DNA from: Bradyrhizobium septentrionale
Lineage (GTDB): Bacteria > Pseudomonadota > Alphaproteobacteria > Rhizobiales > Xanthobacteraceae
DNA length: 64,000 nucleotides
Direction of reading: 5' to 3'
NCBI RefSeq assembly: GCF_011516645.4
Contig: NZ_CP088285.1
Span: forward strand, 6,404,501-6,468,500
The translations under genes were made by a program, and so were the position numbers. Of this stretch, positions 29,432-38,577 are shown one piece after another (the first letter of the stretch is position 1; the number at the start of each line of letters is the position of its first letter). The notes below the pieces were generated by a model, which was not told the DNA's origin, made no database searches, and saw only the letters and a list, made by a program, of their open reading frames with translations.

Positions 29432-30688
29432 ATGACGGCGAGCCTGAACATGACGGCACAGGGCGCGCTCAGGGGTGTCCGCGTTCTCGATCTGACGCGC
29501 TTCTATTCCGGTCCGTTTGCGACCCTGATGCTAGCGGGCTTCGGTGCCGAGGTCATCCGCATCGATACCCCGGAGCAGGGCGATCCGACCATGACCGGGC
29601 CGCCGTTCCTCGGCAGGGACGGCGTCGCGCTCGAACGCAAGCACGACAGCGATCTCGGCCTCGCCTATCTGAAGCGCTGCCGCGACAAAAAGTCGATCAC
29701 GCTGAACATGCGCTCGGCGGAGGGCATGGAGCTGTTCCATGCGCTGCTGCGCAAGTCGGACATCCTGGTCGAGAATTTGCGTCCCGGCGCCGCCGAGCGG
29801 CTCGGGATCGACTATGAGGCGAACCGGCAGGTCAACCCCGCGATCGTGCATTGCGCGCTGACCGGCTACGGATCGACCGGCGCCGACCGGCGTCTCAAGG
29901 CCTATGATTTGATGATCCAGGCGGCGTCCGGGTTGATGTCGATCACCGGAGCGCCGGACAGCGGTCCCAGCAAGGCGGGCACCGCGCTTGCGGACGGCAT
30001 CACGGGCGCCTTTGCCGTCTCCGGCATCCTCGCGGCGCTGACCGAGCAGCGGATTTCGGGGCAGGGGCAATTCGTCGACGTCGCGATGGCCGATTGCCTG
30101 CTGTCGCTGGTGCTCGACGAGCCCTTGGATTGCTACAAGCAGATGGGAATGGCGCCGCGGCAGGGCAATCGCATCATGCGGTTCTCGCCGTTCAACACCT
30201 ATGCCACGCGCGACGGTGCGATCGCGCTCGGCGCCGCAACAAACGAGGACTGGCTCGCGCTGCTGGGCGTGATGGACCGGCTCGACCTCGCCCAAGACGA
30301 AAAATTCATGAACACCGGCTGGCGCGTTGCCAACAATGCGCTCGTCGACGCGATCGTCAGCGAATGGACGCTGGGCCGCACCACGGCGGAGGCGATCGAG
30401 GCGCTCAATCGCGGTGATGTCGCGGCAAGTCCGATCCGCGACATCGACGACATCCTCGCCTGGGAGCATCTCAATGCCCGCGACATGCTGCAGGCCGTCG
30501 CGCATCCGACCGAGAAGCTGGAGCAACGCGTCATCGGCGCCGGCTTTCCGATCAAGATGGGACGGACGCACAAGGGATACACCGCGCCGGCCCCGACGCT
30601 CGGGCAAAATAATCAGGAGATCTATGGCGGTCTGCTCGACCTCTCCGGGCAGAGGATCGGCGATCTGAAGTCGAGGCGGATCATCTGA
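29432..30688 (+). CDS. CaiB/BaiF family CoA-transferase
   Basis: This is a 418-residue class III CoA-transferase. It moves CoA between carboxylic acids through a covalent aspartyl-CoA intermediate. The N-terminal RVLDLTRFYSGPFATLMLAG FGAEVIRID stretch is the CoA-binding Rossmann-type motif. LVENLRPGAAERLGIDYE near 110 and YDLMIQAASGLMSITG near 151 are conserved, the aspartate of YD being the likely catalytic residue. Upstream is AAGGGA. It is first in a three-gene operon with an HCCA-isomerase-like protein and a second CaiB protein. The substrate is unknown; 29450 is a possible alternative start. Confidence 0.88.
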   Translation: MTASLNMTAQGALRGVRVLDLTRFYSGPFATLMLAGFGAEVIRIDTPEQGDPTMTGPPFLGRDGVALERKHDSDLGLAYLKRCRDKKSITLNMRSAEGMELFHALLRKSDILVENLRPGAAERLGIDYEANRQVNPAIVHCALTGYGSTGADRRLKAYDLMIQAASGLMSITGAPDSGPSKAGTALADGITGAFAVSGILAALTEQRISGQGQFVDVAMADCLLSLVLDEPLDCYKQMGMAPRQGNRIMRFSPFNTYATRDGAIALGAATNEDWLALLGVMDRLDLAQDEKFMNTGWRVANNALVDAIVSEWTLGRTTAEAIEALNRGDVAASPIRDIDDILAWEHLNARDMLQAVAHPTEKLEQRVIGAGFPIKMGRTHKGYTAPAPTLGQNNQEIYGGLLDLSGQRIGDLKSRRII

Positions 30689-30718
30689 AGCAAATGACAT
30701 CGACACAAAGGAGACACC

Positions 30719-31336
30719 ATGTCGCGCGAAATCCTCAAGATGTATTCGGACTACAAGAGCCCTTATGCCTGGCTGGCATTCGATCCGGTGTTCGAGCTGG
30801 AGAAGAAGTACGACATCAAGGTGCAGTGGCGGCCGTTCCAGCTGCGGATCAAGGGCTCCGGCCAGCGCAGCGTCTATTCGGAATACAAGGTCAAGTATTC
30901 CTACATGGATGCGCGGCGGTCCGCGAACGAGCGCGGCGACAAGAAGATCATCCGCGGCCCGTTGAAGATTTTTGACACCGCGCCGGCGCTGATCGGCGGA
31001 CTGTTCGCGGAGAAGCAGGGACGCCTGATCGAATACAGCCGGCTTGTTTATGAGCTGTTCTTCCGCCGCGAACTCGCCGTCGACGAGGTCGATGCGGTGG
31101 AGCGCTTCATCGTCTCGCTCGGCATGTCCGGTGCCGACTATCGCGCCTATCTCGAGGGCGACGGCCGCCGCGAATATGAGGAGGCGCAACAGGAGAGCCA
31201 GGGCGATCACATCTTCGGCGTGCCGATCTGCGTGTTTCGTGGCGAGCAGTTCTGGGGCAACGACCGTGTGCCGATGCTCGAGCGGCGGCTGCAGGAGGTC
31301 GGCCTTTCGCTCGCCCGCGAAAAGCAGCCGGCCTGA
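30719..31336 (+). CDS. DsbA-like 2-hydroxychromene-2-carboxylate isomerase family protein
   Basis: The gene encodes 205 residues. It is a thioredoxin-fold kappa-GST-like protein: YSDYKSPYAWLAFDPVFELE at the N-terminus holds the S-P-Y/W motif in place of a CxxC, and the C-terminal HIFGVPICVFRGEQFWGNDR is the conserved GVP segment with cis-proline. HCCA isomerases use glutathione to isomerise a ring-fission product in naphthalene breakdown. Relatives have other, mostly unknown roles. AAAGGAG precedes the start. Placement between two CaiB CoA-transferases suggests catabolism of an aromatic or alicyclic acid. Confidence 0.8.
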   Translation: MSREILKMYSDYKSPYAWLAFDPVFELEKKYDIKVQWRPFQLRIKGSGQRSVYSEYKVKYSYMDARRSANERGDKKIIRGPLKIFDTAPALIGGLFAEKQGRLIEYSRLVYELFFRRELAVDEVDAVERFIVSLGMSGADYRAYLEGDGRREYEEAQQESQGDHIFGVPICVFRGEQFWGNDRVPMLERRLQEVGLSLAREKQPA

Positions 31337-31352
31337 ACGAGAGGCGATCGAG

Positions 31353-32624
31353 ATGACCTTGCCTCCAAAGATGCTGACCGGCTATCGCGTGCTCGATATC
31401 ACCCAGTTTGTCGCGGGCCCGACCTGCACGCGTCTGCTGGCCGAGGCCGGCGCCGACGTGATCAAGATCGAGCTCGCGCCGTTTGGCGACCGGTCTCGCT
31501 TCCAGGGCCTCAAGCCGCGCGATCCCGCCTACAAGAACACGTCGCAGAGCACCTACTTCTTCCAGCAGAACCATTCGAAGCGCAGCCTCGCGCTCGCCTT
31601 CAAGCACGAGAAGAGCCGCGAGATCCTGACCCGGCTCGCGGCCAAGGCCGACGTTCTGGTGGAGAATTTTACGCCTGGCGTGATGGAGCGCGCCGGACTT
31701 GGCTACGAGACGCTGAAAAAGATCAATCCGCGGCTGATCATGTGCTCGATCTCCTTTGCCGGACAGACCGGTCCGCTCAGCGACAAGCCGGGCTTCGACT
31801 ATATTGCGCAGGCCTTCGCCGGCATCACCGGCGTGATCGGCGACCCCAACGGGAAGCCGGCGCAGGTGCCTGTCGCGATCGGTGACGCGTCGACGGGCGT
31901 TGCTGCGGCGATGGCCGTGGGGTTTGCGCTGCTGCACCGCGAACGCACCGGCGAAGGGCAGTTCATCGAATCGACGCTGCTCGACACCTATTTCCATATG
32001 CATGAGGCGAATGTTCCGAAGGTCTCGCTGCGCGGCGACAGCTTTGTGCCGCAGCGGGAAGGCTCGCTGCATCCGAACGGCGGCCCGGTCGGCGTGTTCG
32101 ATTGCGGCCGGGACGAGTTTCTCGTGATCTGCGCGCTGGCACATCAATGGCCGCAAATGGTTCGGGCGCTGGGGCGGCCGGAGCTCGAGAAGGACCCGCG
32201 GTTCGCGTCCGCACGCGCCCGTGCCGACAACAGGGTGCTGGTGGGAGAGATCGTCGAAGCCTGGCTCAAGACGTTTCCGTCGCGCGATGCGGCGATCGCG
32301 GCATTGGAAAAGGAGAGAATTCCCTGCGCGCCGGTGCTGACCCTGAATGATGCCATGGCACAGCCGCATCTGATCGAGCGCGGCACGGTCCGCCATGTCA
32401 GCGATCCCCGGATCGGCAAGTTTGCCATCCCCGGCGCCCCGATGCGTTTCTCTGAATGGCCACAGCACACCGAGCTGAGAGCCGACCTGCTCGGCGAGCA
32501 CAATGAGGCGATCCTGGGCGAGCTCGGGCTGTCCGAGCAGGAGATCGACCAGCTCTATGCGGAGAAGGTGCTGGTGCAGGACCGGGAGTTGCGGGCCGGG
32601 AGGCGGCTCAGGCAGGCGAGCTGA
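31353..32624 (+). CDS. CaiB/BaiF family CoA-transferase (second copy)
   Basis: The enzyme has 423 residues from ATG 31353, with GAGAGG 9 bases upstream; the frame is open further into the preceding gene but that part is its shadow. YRVLDITQFVAGPTCTRLLA EAGADVIKIE is the CoA-binding motif. VENFTPGVMERAGLGYETL near 100 and FDYIAQAFAGITGVIGDPNG near 147 hold the candidate catalytic aspartate. It is clearly diverged from the CaiB protein at 29432, so the pair could form a heteromer or handle different acids. It ends the operon, convergent with cbtA. Confidence 0.88.
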   Translation: MTLPPKMLTGYRVLDITQFVAGPTCTRLLAEAGADVIKIELAPFGDRSRFQGLKPRDPAYKNTSQSTYFFQQNHSKRSLALAFKHEKSREILTRLAAKADVLVENFTPGVMERAGLGYETLKKINPRLIMCSISFAGQTGPLSDKPGFDYIAQAFAGITGVIGDPNGKPAQVPVAIGDASTGVAAAMAVGFALLHRERTGEGQFIESTLLDTYFHMHEANVPKVSLRGDSFVPQREGSLHPNGGPVGVFDCGRDEFLVICALAHQWPQMVRALGRPELEKDPRFASARARADNRVLVGEIVEAWLKTFPSRDAAIAALEKERIPCAPVLTLNDAMAQPHLIERGTVRHVSDPRIGKFAIPGAPMRFSEWPQHTELRADLLGEHNEAILGELGLSEQEIDQLYAEKVLVQDRELRAGRRLRQAS

Positions 32625-32644
32625 GCCGCGTCATCATCACGCCG

Positions 32645-33382
32645 TCAAGCCGACGTGGGCCGATCGAAATACGCGAATGCGGCGCTGGTCAGGCTGCCGA
32701 GCAGGGACCAGAACACCAGGCTGGTCAGCGTGACCGCGACCACGAACTGATGCGACAAGGACGAGGGCACGTTGGTCTCGACATGCTCCAGCTCGGGCGC
32801 GCCGATCAAATGCGGCAGCATGATCAGGACGACGCCGGCGATCGCGGCCGGTGCCGAACGCCGGAAAACGATCAGGCCCAGGCCGGCCGAAGTCGCCAGC
32901 ACCGCCGTCACCCACCAGATCTGACGCGACATCAGTGGTGCGGCGGGGACACCCGGCAGTTCAGGCGGCAGCCCGAGACCCGGCGCGATCGTGAAGACGG
33001 CAAAACCTGCGAGGCCCCACATCAAGCCTTCGTGCCACGAGATCGGCTCGCCAGTTGCGCCGCTGCGAACCGAGAAGAAGCCGCACAGCAAAAGCGCAAA
33101 GCCGATCCCGGTCAGGATGTTCGCCCCCGCCGTATAGAAGGTGCGCTCCAACCCGTCTCGCGGCTCCCAGGCCTCCGCACCATGATCATGAGCGGCTTGA
33201 TCGTGCACCAGGATTGCACGCGGCGGGGCTGAGGCCTCGTGCTTGTGCTCGGCCGCCTTCTCGTAGACCTCGGCCTTGAGGATCAGGGGGACGGTGCCGA
33301 ACTGCTGGACCGCCGTGACGATCAGGCCAACGATGAAACCGGCAATGACCGACGAGAAGACGATCGAGCGAAACGTGCTCAT
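32645..33382 (-). CDS. cbtA: Cobalt transporter subunit CbtA
   Basis: This is a 245-residue membrane protein with about 5-6 spans. A histidine-rich loop lies near residues 45-70 (AAEHKHEAS, HDQAAHDHGAE), followed by FYTAGANILTGIGFALLL and HEGLMWGLAGFAVFTIAPGLGLPPELPG, all typical of CbtA. Comparative genomics assigns CbtAB to cobalt uptake under B12 control. It lies 10 bases after cbtB in an operon with bluB and cobP, which supports cobalt as its substrate. Confidence 0.9.
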   Translation of the reverse strand: MSTFRSIVFSSVIAGFIVGLIVTAVQQFGTVPLILKAEVYEKAAEHKHEASAPPRAILVHDQAAHDHGAEAWEPRDGLERTFYTAGANILTGIGFALLLCGFFSVRSGATGEPISWHEGLMWGLAGFAVFTIAPGLGLPPELPGVPAAPLMSRQIWWVTAVLATSAGLGLIVFRRSAPAAIAGVVLIMLPHLIGAPELEHVETNVPSSLSHQFVVAVTLTSLVFWSLLGSLTSAAFAYFDRPTSA

Positions 33383-33392
33383 GCCAAGGCGG

Positions 33393-33590
33393 TCAGTGGC
33401 AGGGGAACGCGTTGGAGTGGCGCACGTCGTGCGCCGCGTTGTGGATCACGTCGATGTGCGAGAAGCCGACCACGCCGACGATGAACAGACCGAGCGTCAT
33501 CGCCATCAGGGACTGGGCAAGCCGTCCGACCTGTCCGGTGGCAACCGGCAGATCCGTGACTTGAGCTTGCGTGACCTGGGGTTGGCTCAT
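33393..33590 (-). CDS. cbtB: Cobalt transporter small subunit CbtB
   Basis: The gene encodes 65 residues with a single membrane span (LAQSLMAMTLGLFIVGVVGF) and a C-terminal histidine cluster HIDVIHNAAHDVRHSNAFPCH, the metal-binding signature of CbtB. Its start overlaps the stop of the preceding small gene by 4 bases. It works with CbtA in cobalt import. Confidence 0.92.
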   Translation of the reverse strand: MSQPQVTQAQVTDLPVATGQVGRLAQSLMAMTLGLFIVGVVGFSHIDVIHNAAHDVRHSNAFPCH

Positions 33591-33931
33591 GGTCGTTCTC
33601 CACGTTCGATTTGCTCGGCTTCTAGCAGCTTTCGCGCGATGTCGCGACTGGTAAGATGCAAATTTGTTGCAACAGGGATGCGCTTGCGCAGGATTTTCGC
33701 GCGCGCCGCTGCTCTAAACGCTTCTTCAAACTGGCAGAAATAGCCGAGACAGGCATCCGGCGTCGGGTCCGTGCCGAGCAACGTCCGGAATGCGCCCCGA
33801 TGCACCGCGCAGATCGCGCTGTGCTCCGGGACGCCAAAGACCAGGGAGGCGATGTCGGCGCGCCAATGTGCGTCGCGGCTTGGGGCGCCGCCGGTGGCCG
33901 GAGCTCCGTCAGCGTCGGATGGTGAATTCAC
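33587..33931 (-). CDS. Conserved-looking small protein of unknown function within the cobalt/B12 operon
   Basis: The gene encodes 114 residues from GTG 33931, which lies inside the 3' end of bluB (23-base overlap); no ATG occurs before the conserved-looking core, which decides the start. The core HSAICAVHRGAFRTLLGTDP then ACLGYFCQFEEAFRAAARAK has three cysteines and a hydrophobic/aromatic centre. LHLTSRDIARKLLEAEQIER is a predicted helix. The protein looks soluble, with no signal peptide or span. It is coupled on both sides (overlap with bluB and with cbtB), so a role in cobalt handling or B12 synthesis is likely. I do not recognise the family. Confidence 0.7.
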   Translation of the reverse strand: MNSPSDADGAPATGGAPSRDAHWRADIASLVFGVPEHSAICAVHRGAFRTLLGTDPTPDACLGYFCQFEEAFRAAARAKILRKRIPVATNLHLTSRDIARKLLEAEQIERGERP

Positions 33932-34541
33932 CCGGACCTCGCCGCGATTCCCATTTGGCCTTCTCGAGCTCCGGACGGTCGCATTCCGCCTGGGGGGTGC
34001 CGATGCAGAGGTAGCCGATGAATTTCCAGGCGTCCGGTATTTCCAGAATCTCCTGAATGCGCGCCGGGTTGAGGATCGAGACCCAGCCGAGCCCGATGCC
34101 TTCGGCGCGCGCGGCAAGCCACATCGAGCAGATTGCAGCCACCACGGAATATTCTGTTGTCTCCGGCATCGTCGCACGCCCGAGGCCGGAGCCGATGTGG
34201 TCGGTCTTGTCGGCAAATACAGCGAGATGGCCGGGCGACTCCTCGAGGCCTGATAGCTTCAATGCGGCATATTTCGCGGCACGCTCGCCCGAGTAAGACC
34301 GCAGCGCATCGGCGTTGCAGGTCTTGAAGTCTTCGATCACCGCGCGGCGCCGTGCCGCGTCGTCGACAATCACGAACCGCCAGGGCTGGCTCAACCCGAC
34401 CGAGGGGGAGAGGCAGGCGACCTCGATCAGCCGCTCGATCGTACCATCCGGCAGCGGATCGGTTCGGAAGCGCCGCACGTCGCGCCGCCACACGAACAGC
34501 TCCTGCAGTTGCCGGCGAAACGCATCATCGAACGAGACCAT
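33909..34541 (-). CDS. bluB: 5,6-dimethylbenzimidazole synthase BluB
   Basis: BluB (210 residues) is a nitroreductase-fold enzyme that cannibalises reduced FMN with oxygen to make the B12 lower ligand. WRRDVRRFRTDPLPDGTIER near 17 and ACLSPSVGLSQPWRFVIVDD near 40 bind FMN; the SPSVGLSQPWRF motif is BluB-specific. LGWVSILNPARIQEILEIP is near the C-terminus. The start at 34541 is chosen for AAAGG at 7 bases; in-frame 34565 (ATG) and 34577 (GTG, overlapping the cobP stop) are alternatives. Dependence on O2 fits the aerobic cob pathway next door. Confidence 0.92.
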   Translation of the reverse strand: MVSFDDAFRRQLQELFVWRRDVRRFRTDPLPDGTIERLIEVACLSPSVGLSQPWRFVIVDDAARRRAVIEDFKTCNADALRSYSGERAAKYAALKLSGLEESPGHLAVFADKTDHIGSGLGRATMPETTEYSVVAAICSMWLAARAEGIGLGWVSILNPARIQEILEIPDAWKFIGYLCIGTPQAECDRPELEKAKWESRRGPGEFTIRR

Positions 34542-34573
34542 CGCGGGGCCTTTGGCTGGATCCATCGCGGACG

Positions 34574-35077
34574 TCACTTGAGCTTCATCGGCAGGCCCGC
34601 AACGACGAACTCGACCTCGTCTGCCACGCCGGCGATGGTCTGGTTCATGATGCCGGCGGCATCGCGGAAGGTGCGCGCCAGTGCGTTGTCGGGCACGATG
34701 CCGAGACCAACCTCGTTGGTGACCAGAACGACCGGGCTGTGCTGACGCGGCAGCGCATCCGCCAGGCGCGTCACTTCCTCGGACCAGTCGCGCTCCGCAT
34801 GCAGCAGGTTGGACAGCCAGAGCGTCAGGCAATCGACCAGCCTTGCGCCGCCGCCGTCGGTCTCGGACAGCGCGGTGACAAGGTCGAGCGGCACCTCGCG
34901 TTCGATCCAGTCACCGCCGCGCCGCGCGCGATGTTTGGCGATCCGCTCGTCCATTTCGGCATCGAGCGCCTCGGCGGTCGCGATATAGACCGGCCGCTCC
35001 GGAAAGCTGCGCGCGCGCAATTCGGCGCGCCGGCTTTTCCCGGACCGGGCTCCGCCCGTGATCAGAATGACGGCCAT
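34574..35077 (-). CDS. cobP: Adenosylcobinamide kinase / GTP:adenosylcobinamide-phosphate guanylyltransferase
   Basis: This bifunctional enzyme (167 residues, CobP, the CobU of Salmonella) phosphorylates adenosylcobinamide and attaches GMP to give AdoCbi-GDP. The P-loop is ILITGGARSGKSRRAELRA at the N-terminus. VYIATAEALDAEMDERIAKH and the RLVDCLTLWLSNLL segment near 80 are family motifs, the former bearing the residues that take GMP. AGGAG precedes the start. It is the first gene of cobP-bluB-orf114-cbtB-cbtA, divergent from cobD. Confidence 0.94.
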   Translation of the reverse strand: MAVILITGGARSGKSRRAELRARSFPERPVYIATAEALDAEMDERIAKHRARRGGDWIEREVPLDLVTALSETDGGGARLVDCLTLWLSNLLHAERDWSEEVTRLADALPRQHSPVVLVTNEVGLGIVPDNALARTFRDAAGIMNQTIAGVADEVEFVVAGLPMKLK

Positions 35078-35205
35078 GGGATCTCCTGTCTACGTCCGCT
35101 CTAACCACCAATCGCGGTGAAACACAAAGCCGAAATCCGCCACGGAGGGCTTGCACTCGGCCAATGTCTTGCGCATCAGGGGGATCGCGGCGAGGAGAGG
35201 GTTAA

Positions 35206-36147
35206 GTGGGTTTTGCGGGAGCGATGGCGGTGGCGATGGCGGTGGATGCCCTGATCGGCTGGCCGTCGCCGCTGTTTGCGCGCATCGGGCATCCCGTGAC
35301 CTGGCTCGGCCGGCTGATCCATCTTGTCGACAGCGCCTGGAACCGGGACGCCGATCCGCCGGCGTTTCGCCGCCTCGCCGGTGTCGCGGCCGCTTTCCTG
35401 GTGATCGCGCTGGCGACGGCTCTCGGTTGGGCGGTTCAGTCCGTGCTCGCATCCGGATGGGTGCGCGTCGTCCTTGTGGGTGTGTTGGCGTGGCCGCTGG
35501 TGGCATTGCGCTCGCTGAATGAGCATGTCGCGGCGGTGGCCAATCCCATGGCATCCGGCGACATCACGGGCGCACGCTCGGCGGTTGCGCAGATTGTCGG
35601 ACGCGATCCGGCAACGCTCGACGATGCCGGCATCGCGCGCGCGACCCTCGAGAGCCTCGCCGAGAATGCCTCCGACGGCATCGTCGCGCCGGTGTTCTGG
35701 GGTGCGCTGTTCGGCCTGCCGGGAATCCTCGGCTACAAGGCGATCAACACGCTGGACTCCATGATCGGCCATCGCACCGAACGGCACGACGCCTTTGGCT
35801 GGGCGGCCGCGCGGATCGACGATCTCGCCAATCTCATTCCGGCACGGCTGACCGGGCTGTTGTTCGTGGTGCTCGCGCCGCGGCCATCGCAGGCGTGGTC
35901 ATGCATGTTGCGTGATGCTCGCCGTCATCGCTCGCCGAATGCCGGCTGGCCGGTGGCGGCGATGGCCGGCGCGCTCGGCGTGCGGCTCAGCGGTCCCCGC
36001 ATCTATCACGGCAGCATCGCCGATGAGCCCTGGCTGAACGAGGGCGCGCGCGATCCGGCTGCCGCCGACATCTTCGCCGGGCTGAAACTCTATCGTTACG
36101 CCATGATGCTGCTGGCCGGGGCGTTCATAGTCCTGGCGCTGGCGTGA
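35206..36147 (+). CDS. cobD: Adenosylcobinamide-phosphate synthase (CobD/CbiB)
   Basis: This is a 313-residue inner-membrane protein with about 5 spans. It joins (R)-1-amino-2-propanol O-phosphate to adenosylcobyric acid, closing the side chain that will carry the nucleotide loop. IGHPVTWLGRLIHLVDSAWN near 25 and ATLESLAENASDGIVAPVFW near 145 are the conserved signatures. GYKAINTLDSMIGHRTERHD near 182 is a third. The start is GTG 35206 after GAGGAGAGGG; an ATG at 35224 is possible. Its stop lies 11 bases before cobC, which makes the amino-propanol phosphate it uses. Confidence 0.93.
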   Translation: MGFAGAMAVAMAVDALIGWPSPLFARIGHPVTWLGRLIHLVDSAWNRDADPPAFRRLAGVAAAFLVIALATALGWAVQSVLASGWVRVVLVGVLAWPLVALRSLNEHVAAVANPMASGDITGARSAVAQIVGRDPATLDDAGIARATLESLAENASDGIVAPVFWGALFGLPGILGYKAINTLDSMIGHRTERHDAFGWAAARIDDLANLIPARLTGLLFVVLAPRPSQAWSCMLRDARRHRSPNAGWPVAAMAGALGVRLSGPRIYHGSIADEPWLNEGARDPAAADIFAGLKLYRYAMMLLAGAFIVLALA

Positions 36148-36158
36148 AGGAGCGGCGC

Positions 36159-37124
36159 ATGCGCGAGCACGGCGGAAACCTCGATGTCGCCCGGCAACGC
36201 TTCGGCGGCGCTGCGGAGGACTGGATCGACCTGTCGACGGGGATCAATCGGGTGCCTTATCCTGACGTCGATGTGGAGCCGCGGCAATGGAGCGCCTTGC
36301 CGCCGCGGTCCGAGATCGAATCCCTCCACGCCGCCGCGCGGCAGGCTTACGCGACCGATGCGCCGATCCTGGCAATGGGCGGTGCGCAGGCCGCCATTCA
36401 GCTGCTGCCGCAGCTGGCGTCCCGGGGGCGGGCGCGCATCCTTGCGCCGACCTACAATGAGTATGCCGCAGTGTTGTCGGCCGCCGGATGGGACGTCGAC
36501 GAGGTGTCCGATCTCGCAGCGCTTGCGGGCGCCGATCTTGCCGTCGTCGTCAATCCGAACAATCCCGATGGCCGGCACCATGAGCGGCGCGAGTTGCTCG
36601 CGCTACTGCCGCGCGTTGGGCGGCTCGTGATTGACGAGAGTTTTGCGGACGCCGTGCCGGACCTGTCGTTTGCAGGAGAGGCCGGACAACCGGGACTCTT
36701 GATCCTGCGCTCATTCGGCAAATTCTACGGACTTGCCGGCTTGCGGCTCGGCTTCGCGATCGGCAGCGAGACGGATATCGCCGCGCTTGCGGCGATGGCG
36801 GGCCCATGGCCGGTTTCGGGGGCCGCAATTGCGATCGGCCGGCGGGCGCTGCGCGATCACGACTGGGCAAAGGCGACGGCCGCACGGCTGGCGGACGACT
36901 GCGTCAGGCTCGATGCAGCGGTGCGATCGCAGGGTTGGACCCTGGTCGGTGGCACGCCGCTGTTCCGTCTCTACGAGACCGGCGACGCGCTGGCCGCGCA
37001 GGACAGGCTTGCCCGCGGGCTGATCTGGTCGCGCGTGTTTCAGCAAAAACCGGGATGGCTGCGCCTCGGTCTGCCCGGCAGCGAGGCCGAATGGTCCCGG
37101 CTGTCTGCCGCGCTGTCGCGCTAG
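36159..37124 (+). CDS. cobC: L-threonine-O-3-phosphate decarboxylase (CobC)
   Basis: This PLP enzyme (321 residues, aminotransferase fold I) makes aminopropanol phosphate for Cob[21 protein letters not shown] near 22 is the family opening, [20 protein letters not shown] near 130 holds the conserved Asn, and [19 protein letters not shown] near 180 contains the PLP-binding lysine. The start at 36159 has AAGGAG at good distance; in-frame GTG 36144, overlapping the cobD stop, is the alternative. It is convergent with cobQ, the 3' ends overlapping by 4 bases. Confidence 0.93.
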   Translation: MREHGGNLDVARQRFGGAAEDWIDLSTGINRVPYPDVDVEPRQWSALPPRSEIESLHAAARQAYATDAPILAMGGAQAAIQLLPQLASRGRARILAPTYNEYAAVLSAAGWDVDEVSDLAALAGADLAVVVNPNNPDGRHHERRELLALLPRVGRLVIDESFADAVPDLSFAGEAGQPGLLILRSFGKFYGLAGLRLGFAIGSETDIAALAAMAGPWPVSGAAIAIGRRALRDHDWAKATAARLADDCVRLDAAVRSQGWTLVGGTPLFRLYETGDALAAQDRLARGLIWSRVFQQKPGWLRLGLPGSEAEWSRLSAALSR

Positions 37125-38569
37125 CGCGCCAGTGCGAGCAGGCCCTCGACATCGAGATGGGTCTCGATGTGTTCGGCGAGCGCGTCGAGCGCGCTCTCGA
37201 CCCGGGCGCCGTATGGCTGGTCGGCCACGGGAATATCGAGCTTTGCAAGGAACGCCTTGCGGAATTGGTCCGACGTGAACAGGCCGTGCAGATAGCTGCC
37301 GTGAACGCGGCCATCGGCGGAAACGGCACCTTCAGCGGCGCCGTCGAGCGACGCAAATGGCCGCGCGCGATCCGGACCGTCGGTGCGCCCGATGTGAATT
37401 TCATAGGCGCTGATCGGCTGAGCTGTGGCAGCATGCAGCGCGCTGACGCGTGTCAGCGTCTTCTGTTCGGTCATGATAGTTGTGACATCAAGAAGCCCGA
37501 GGCCGCGCGTTTCGCCGGCGGGACCCTCGATCCCGTCGGGATCGGTGACGCTCTCGCCGAGCATCTGATATCCGCCGCAGAGGCCAAGGACATGGCCGCC
37601 GCGGCGATGATGCGCCAGGAGATCGATGTCCCAGCCTTGCGCGCGCAGGAAGGCGAGATCGCCGCGGGTCGATTTCGAGCCGGGCAGGATGACGAGCTTC
37701 GCATCACCCGGGATGGCTTCGCCCGGCCGCACCATCACGAGATCGACGCCGGGTTCGAGCTTCAGCGGATCGAAATCGTCGAAATTGGCGATCCGTGACA
37801 GCGCAAGGAAGGCGATCTTGCACCGGCCGGGCTTGCGCGCGTCGGCGAGCCCGAGCGCGTCTTCAGCCGGAAGTTCGCCGGCGCGGGCAAACCACGGCAG
37901 CACACCAAAGCCGCGCCATGCGGTGCGGGCTTCGATCAAGCGGTAGCCGTCGTCGAACAGCGTCGGATCGCCGCGGAACTTGTTGATGACAAAACCCTGG
38001 ACCATCGCGGCATCCTCGGGATCGATCACCGCCTGGATACCGACGAGTTGCGCGATGACGCCGCCGCGGTCGATGTCGCCGACCAGCACCACGGGGACGT
38101 CAGCTTTGCGCGCAAACCCCATATTGGCGATATCGGATTTGCGCAAATTGACTTCGGCGGGGCTGCCGGCGCCTTCGACCAGCACCAGATCGGCGCGATC
38201 CTTGAGGCGCCCAAAACTCTCCAGCACCGCGCCCATCAGCGACGGTTTCATAGCGGAATATTCGCGCGCGCGTGCGGTCGCGATCCGCTTGCCGTGCACG
38301 ATGATCTGGGCACCGACATCGCTCTCCGGCTTCAGCAGCACCGGGTTCATGTCGGTGTGCGGCTCGACACCGGCGGCGAGCGCCTGCAGGGCCTGCGCAC
38401 GTCCGATCTCGCCGCCGTCGATGGTCACGGCGGCGTTGTTGGACATGTTCTGCGGCTTGAAAGGCAAGACGCGCAGGCCGCGCCGTCCGGCAGCGCGCGC
38501 CAGGCCCGCGACGATGAGCGACTTGCCCACGTCCGAGCCGGCTCCCTGGATCATCAATGCGCGCGCCAT
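37121..38569 (-). CDS. cobQ: Cobyric acid synthase (glutamine-hydrolysing)
   Basis: CobQ (482 residues) amidates carboxyls b, d, e and g of adenosylcobyrinic acid a,c-diamide. The N-terminal ATPase domain has [20 protein letters not shown] and [20 protein letters not shown] near 115. The C-terminal class I-like glutaminase has [17 protein letters not shown] near 325 with the catalytic cysteine and SYLHGLF near 425 with the histidine. It lies 8 bases after cobO on the same strand, in pathway order. Length is typical. Confidence 0.95.
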   Translation of the reverse strand: MARALMIQGAGSDVGKSLIVAGLARAAGRRGLRVLPFKPQNMSNNAAVTIDGGEIGRAQALQALAAGVEPHTDMNPVLLKPESDVGAQIIVHGKRIATARAREYSAMKPSLMGAVLESFGRLKDRADLVLVEGAGSPAEVNLRKSDIANMGFARKADVPVVLVGDIDRGGVIAQLVGIQAVIDPEDAAMVQGFVINKFRGDPTLFDDGYRLIEARTAWRGFGVLPWFARAGELPAEDALGLADARKPGRCKIAFLALSRIANFDDFDPLKLEPGVDLVMVRPGEAIPGDAKLVILPGSKSTRGDLAFLRAQGWDIDLLAHHRRGGHVLGLCGGYQMLGESVTDPDGIEGPAGETRGLGLLDVTTIMTEQKTLTRVSALHAATAQPISAYEIHIGRTDGPDRARPFASLDGAAEGAVSADGRVHGSYLHGLFTSDQFRKAFLAKLDIPVADQPYGARVESALDALAEHIETHLDVEGLLALAR

Positions 38570-38577
38570 GGTGCTTG

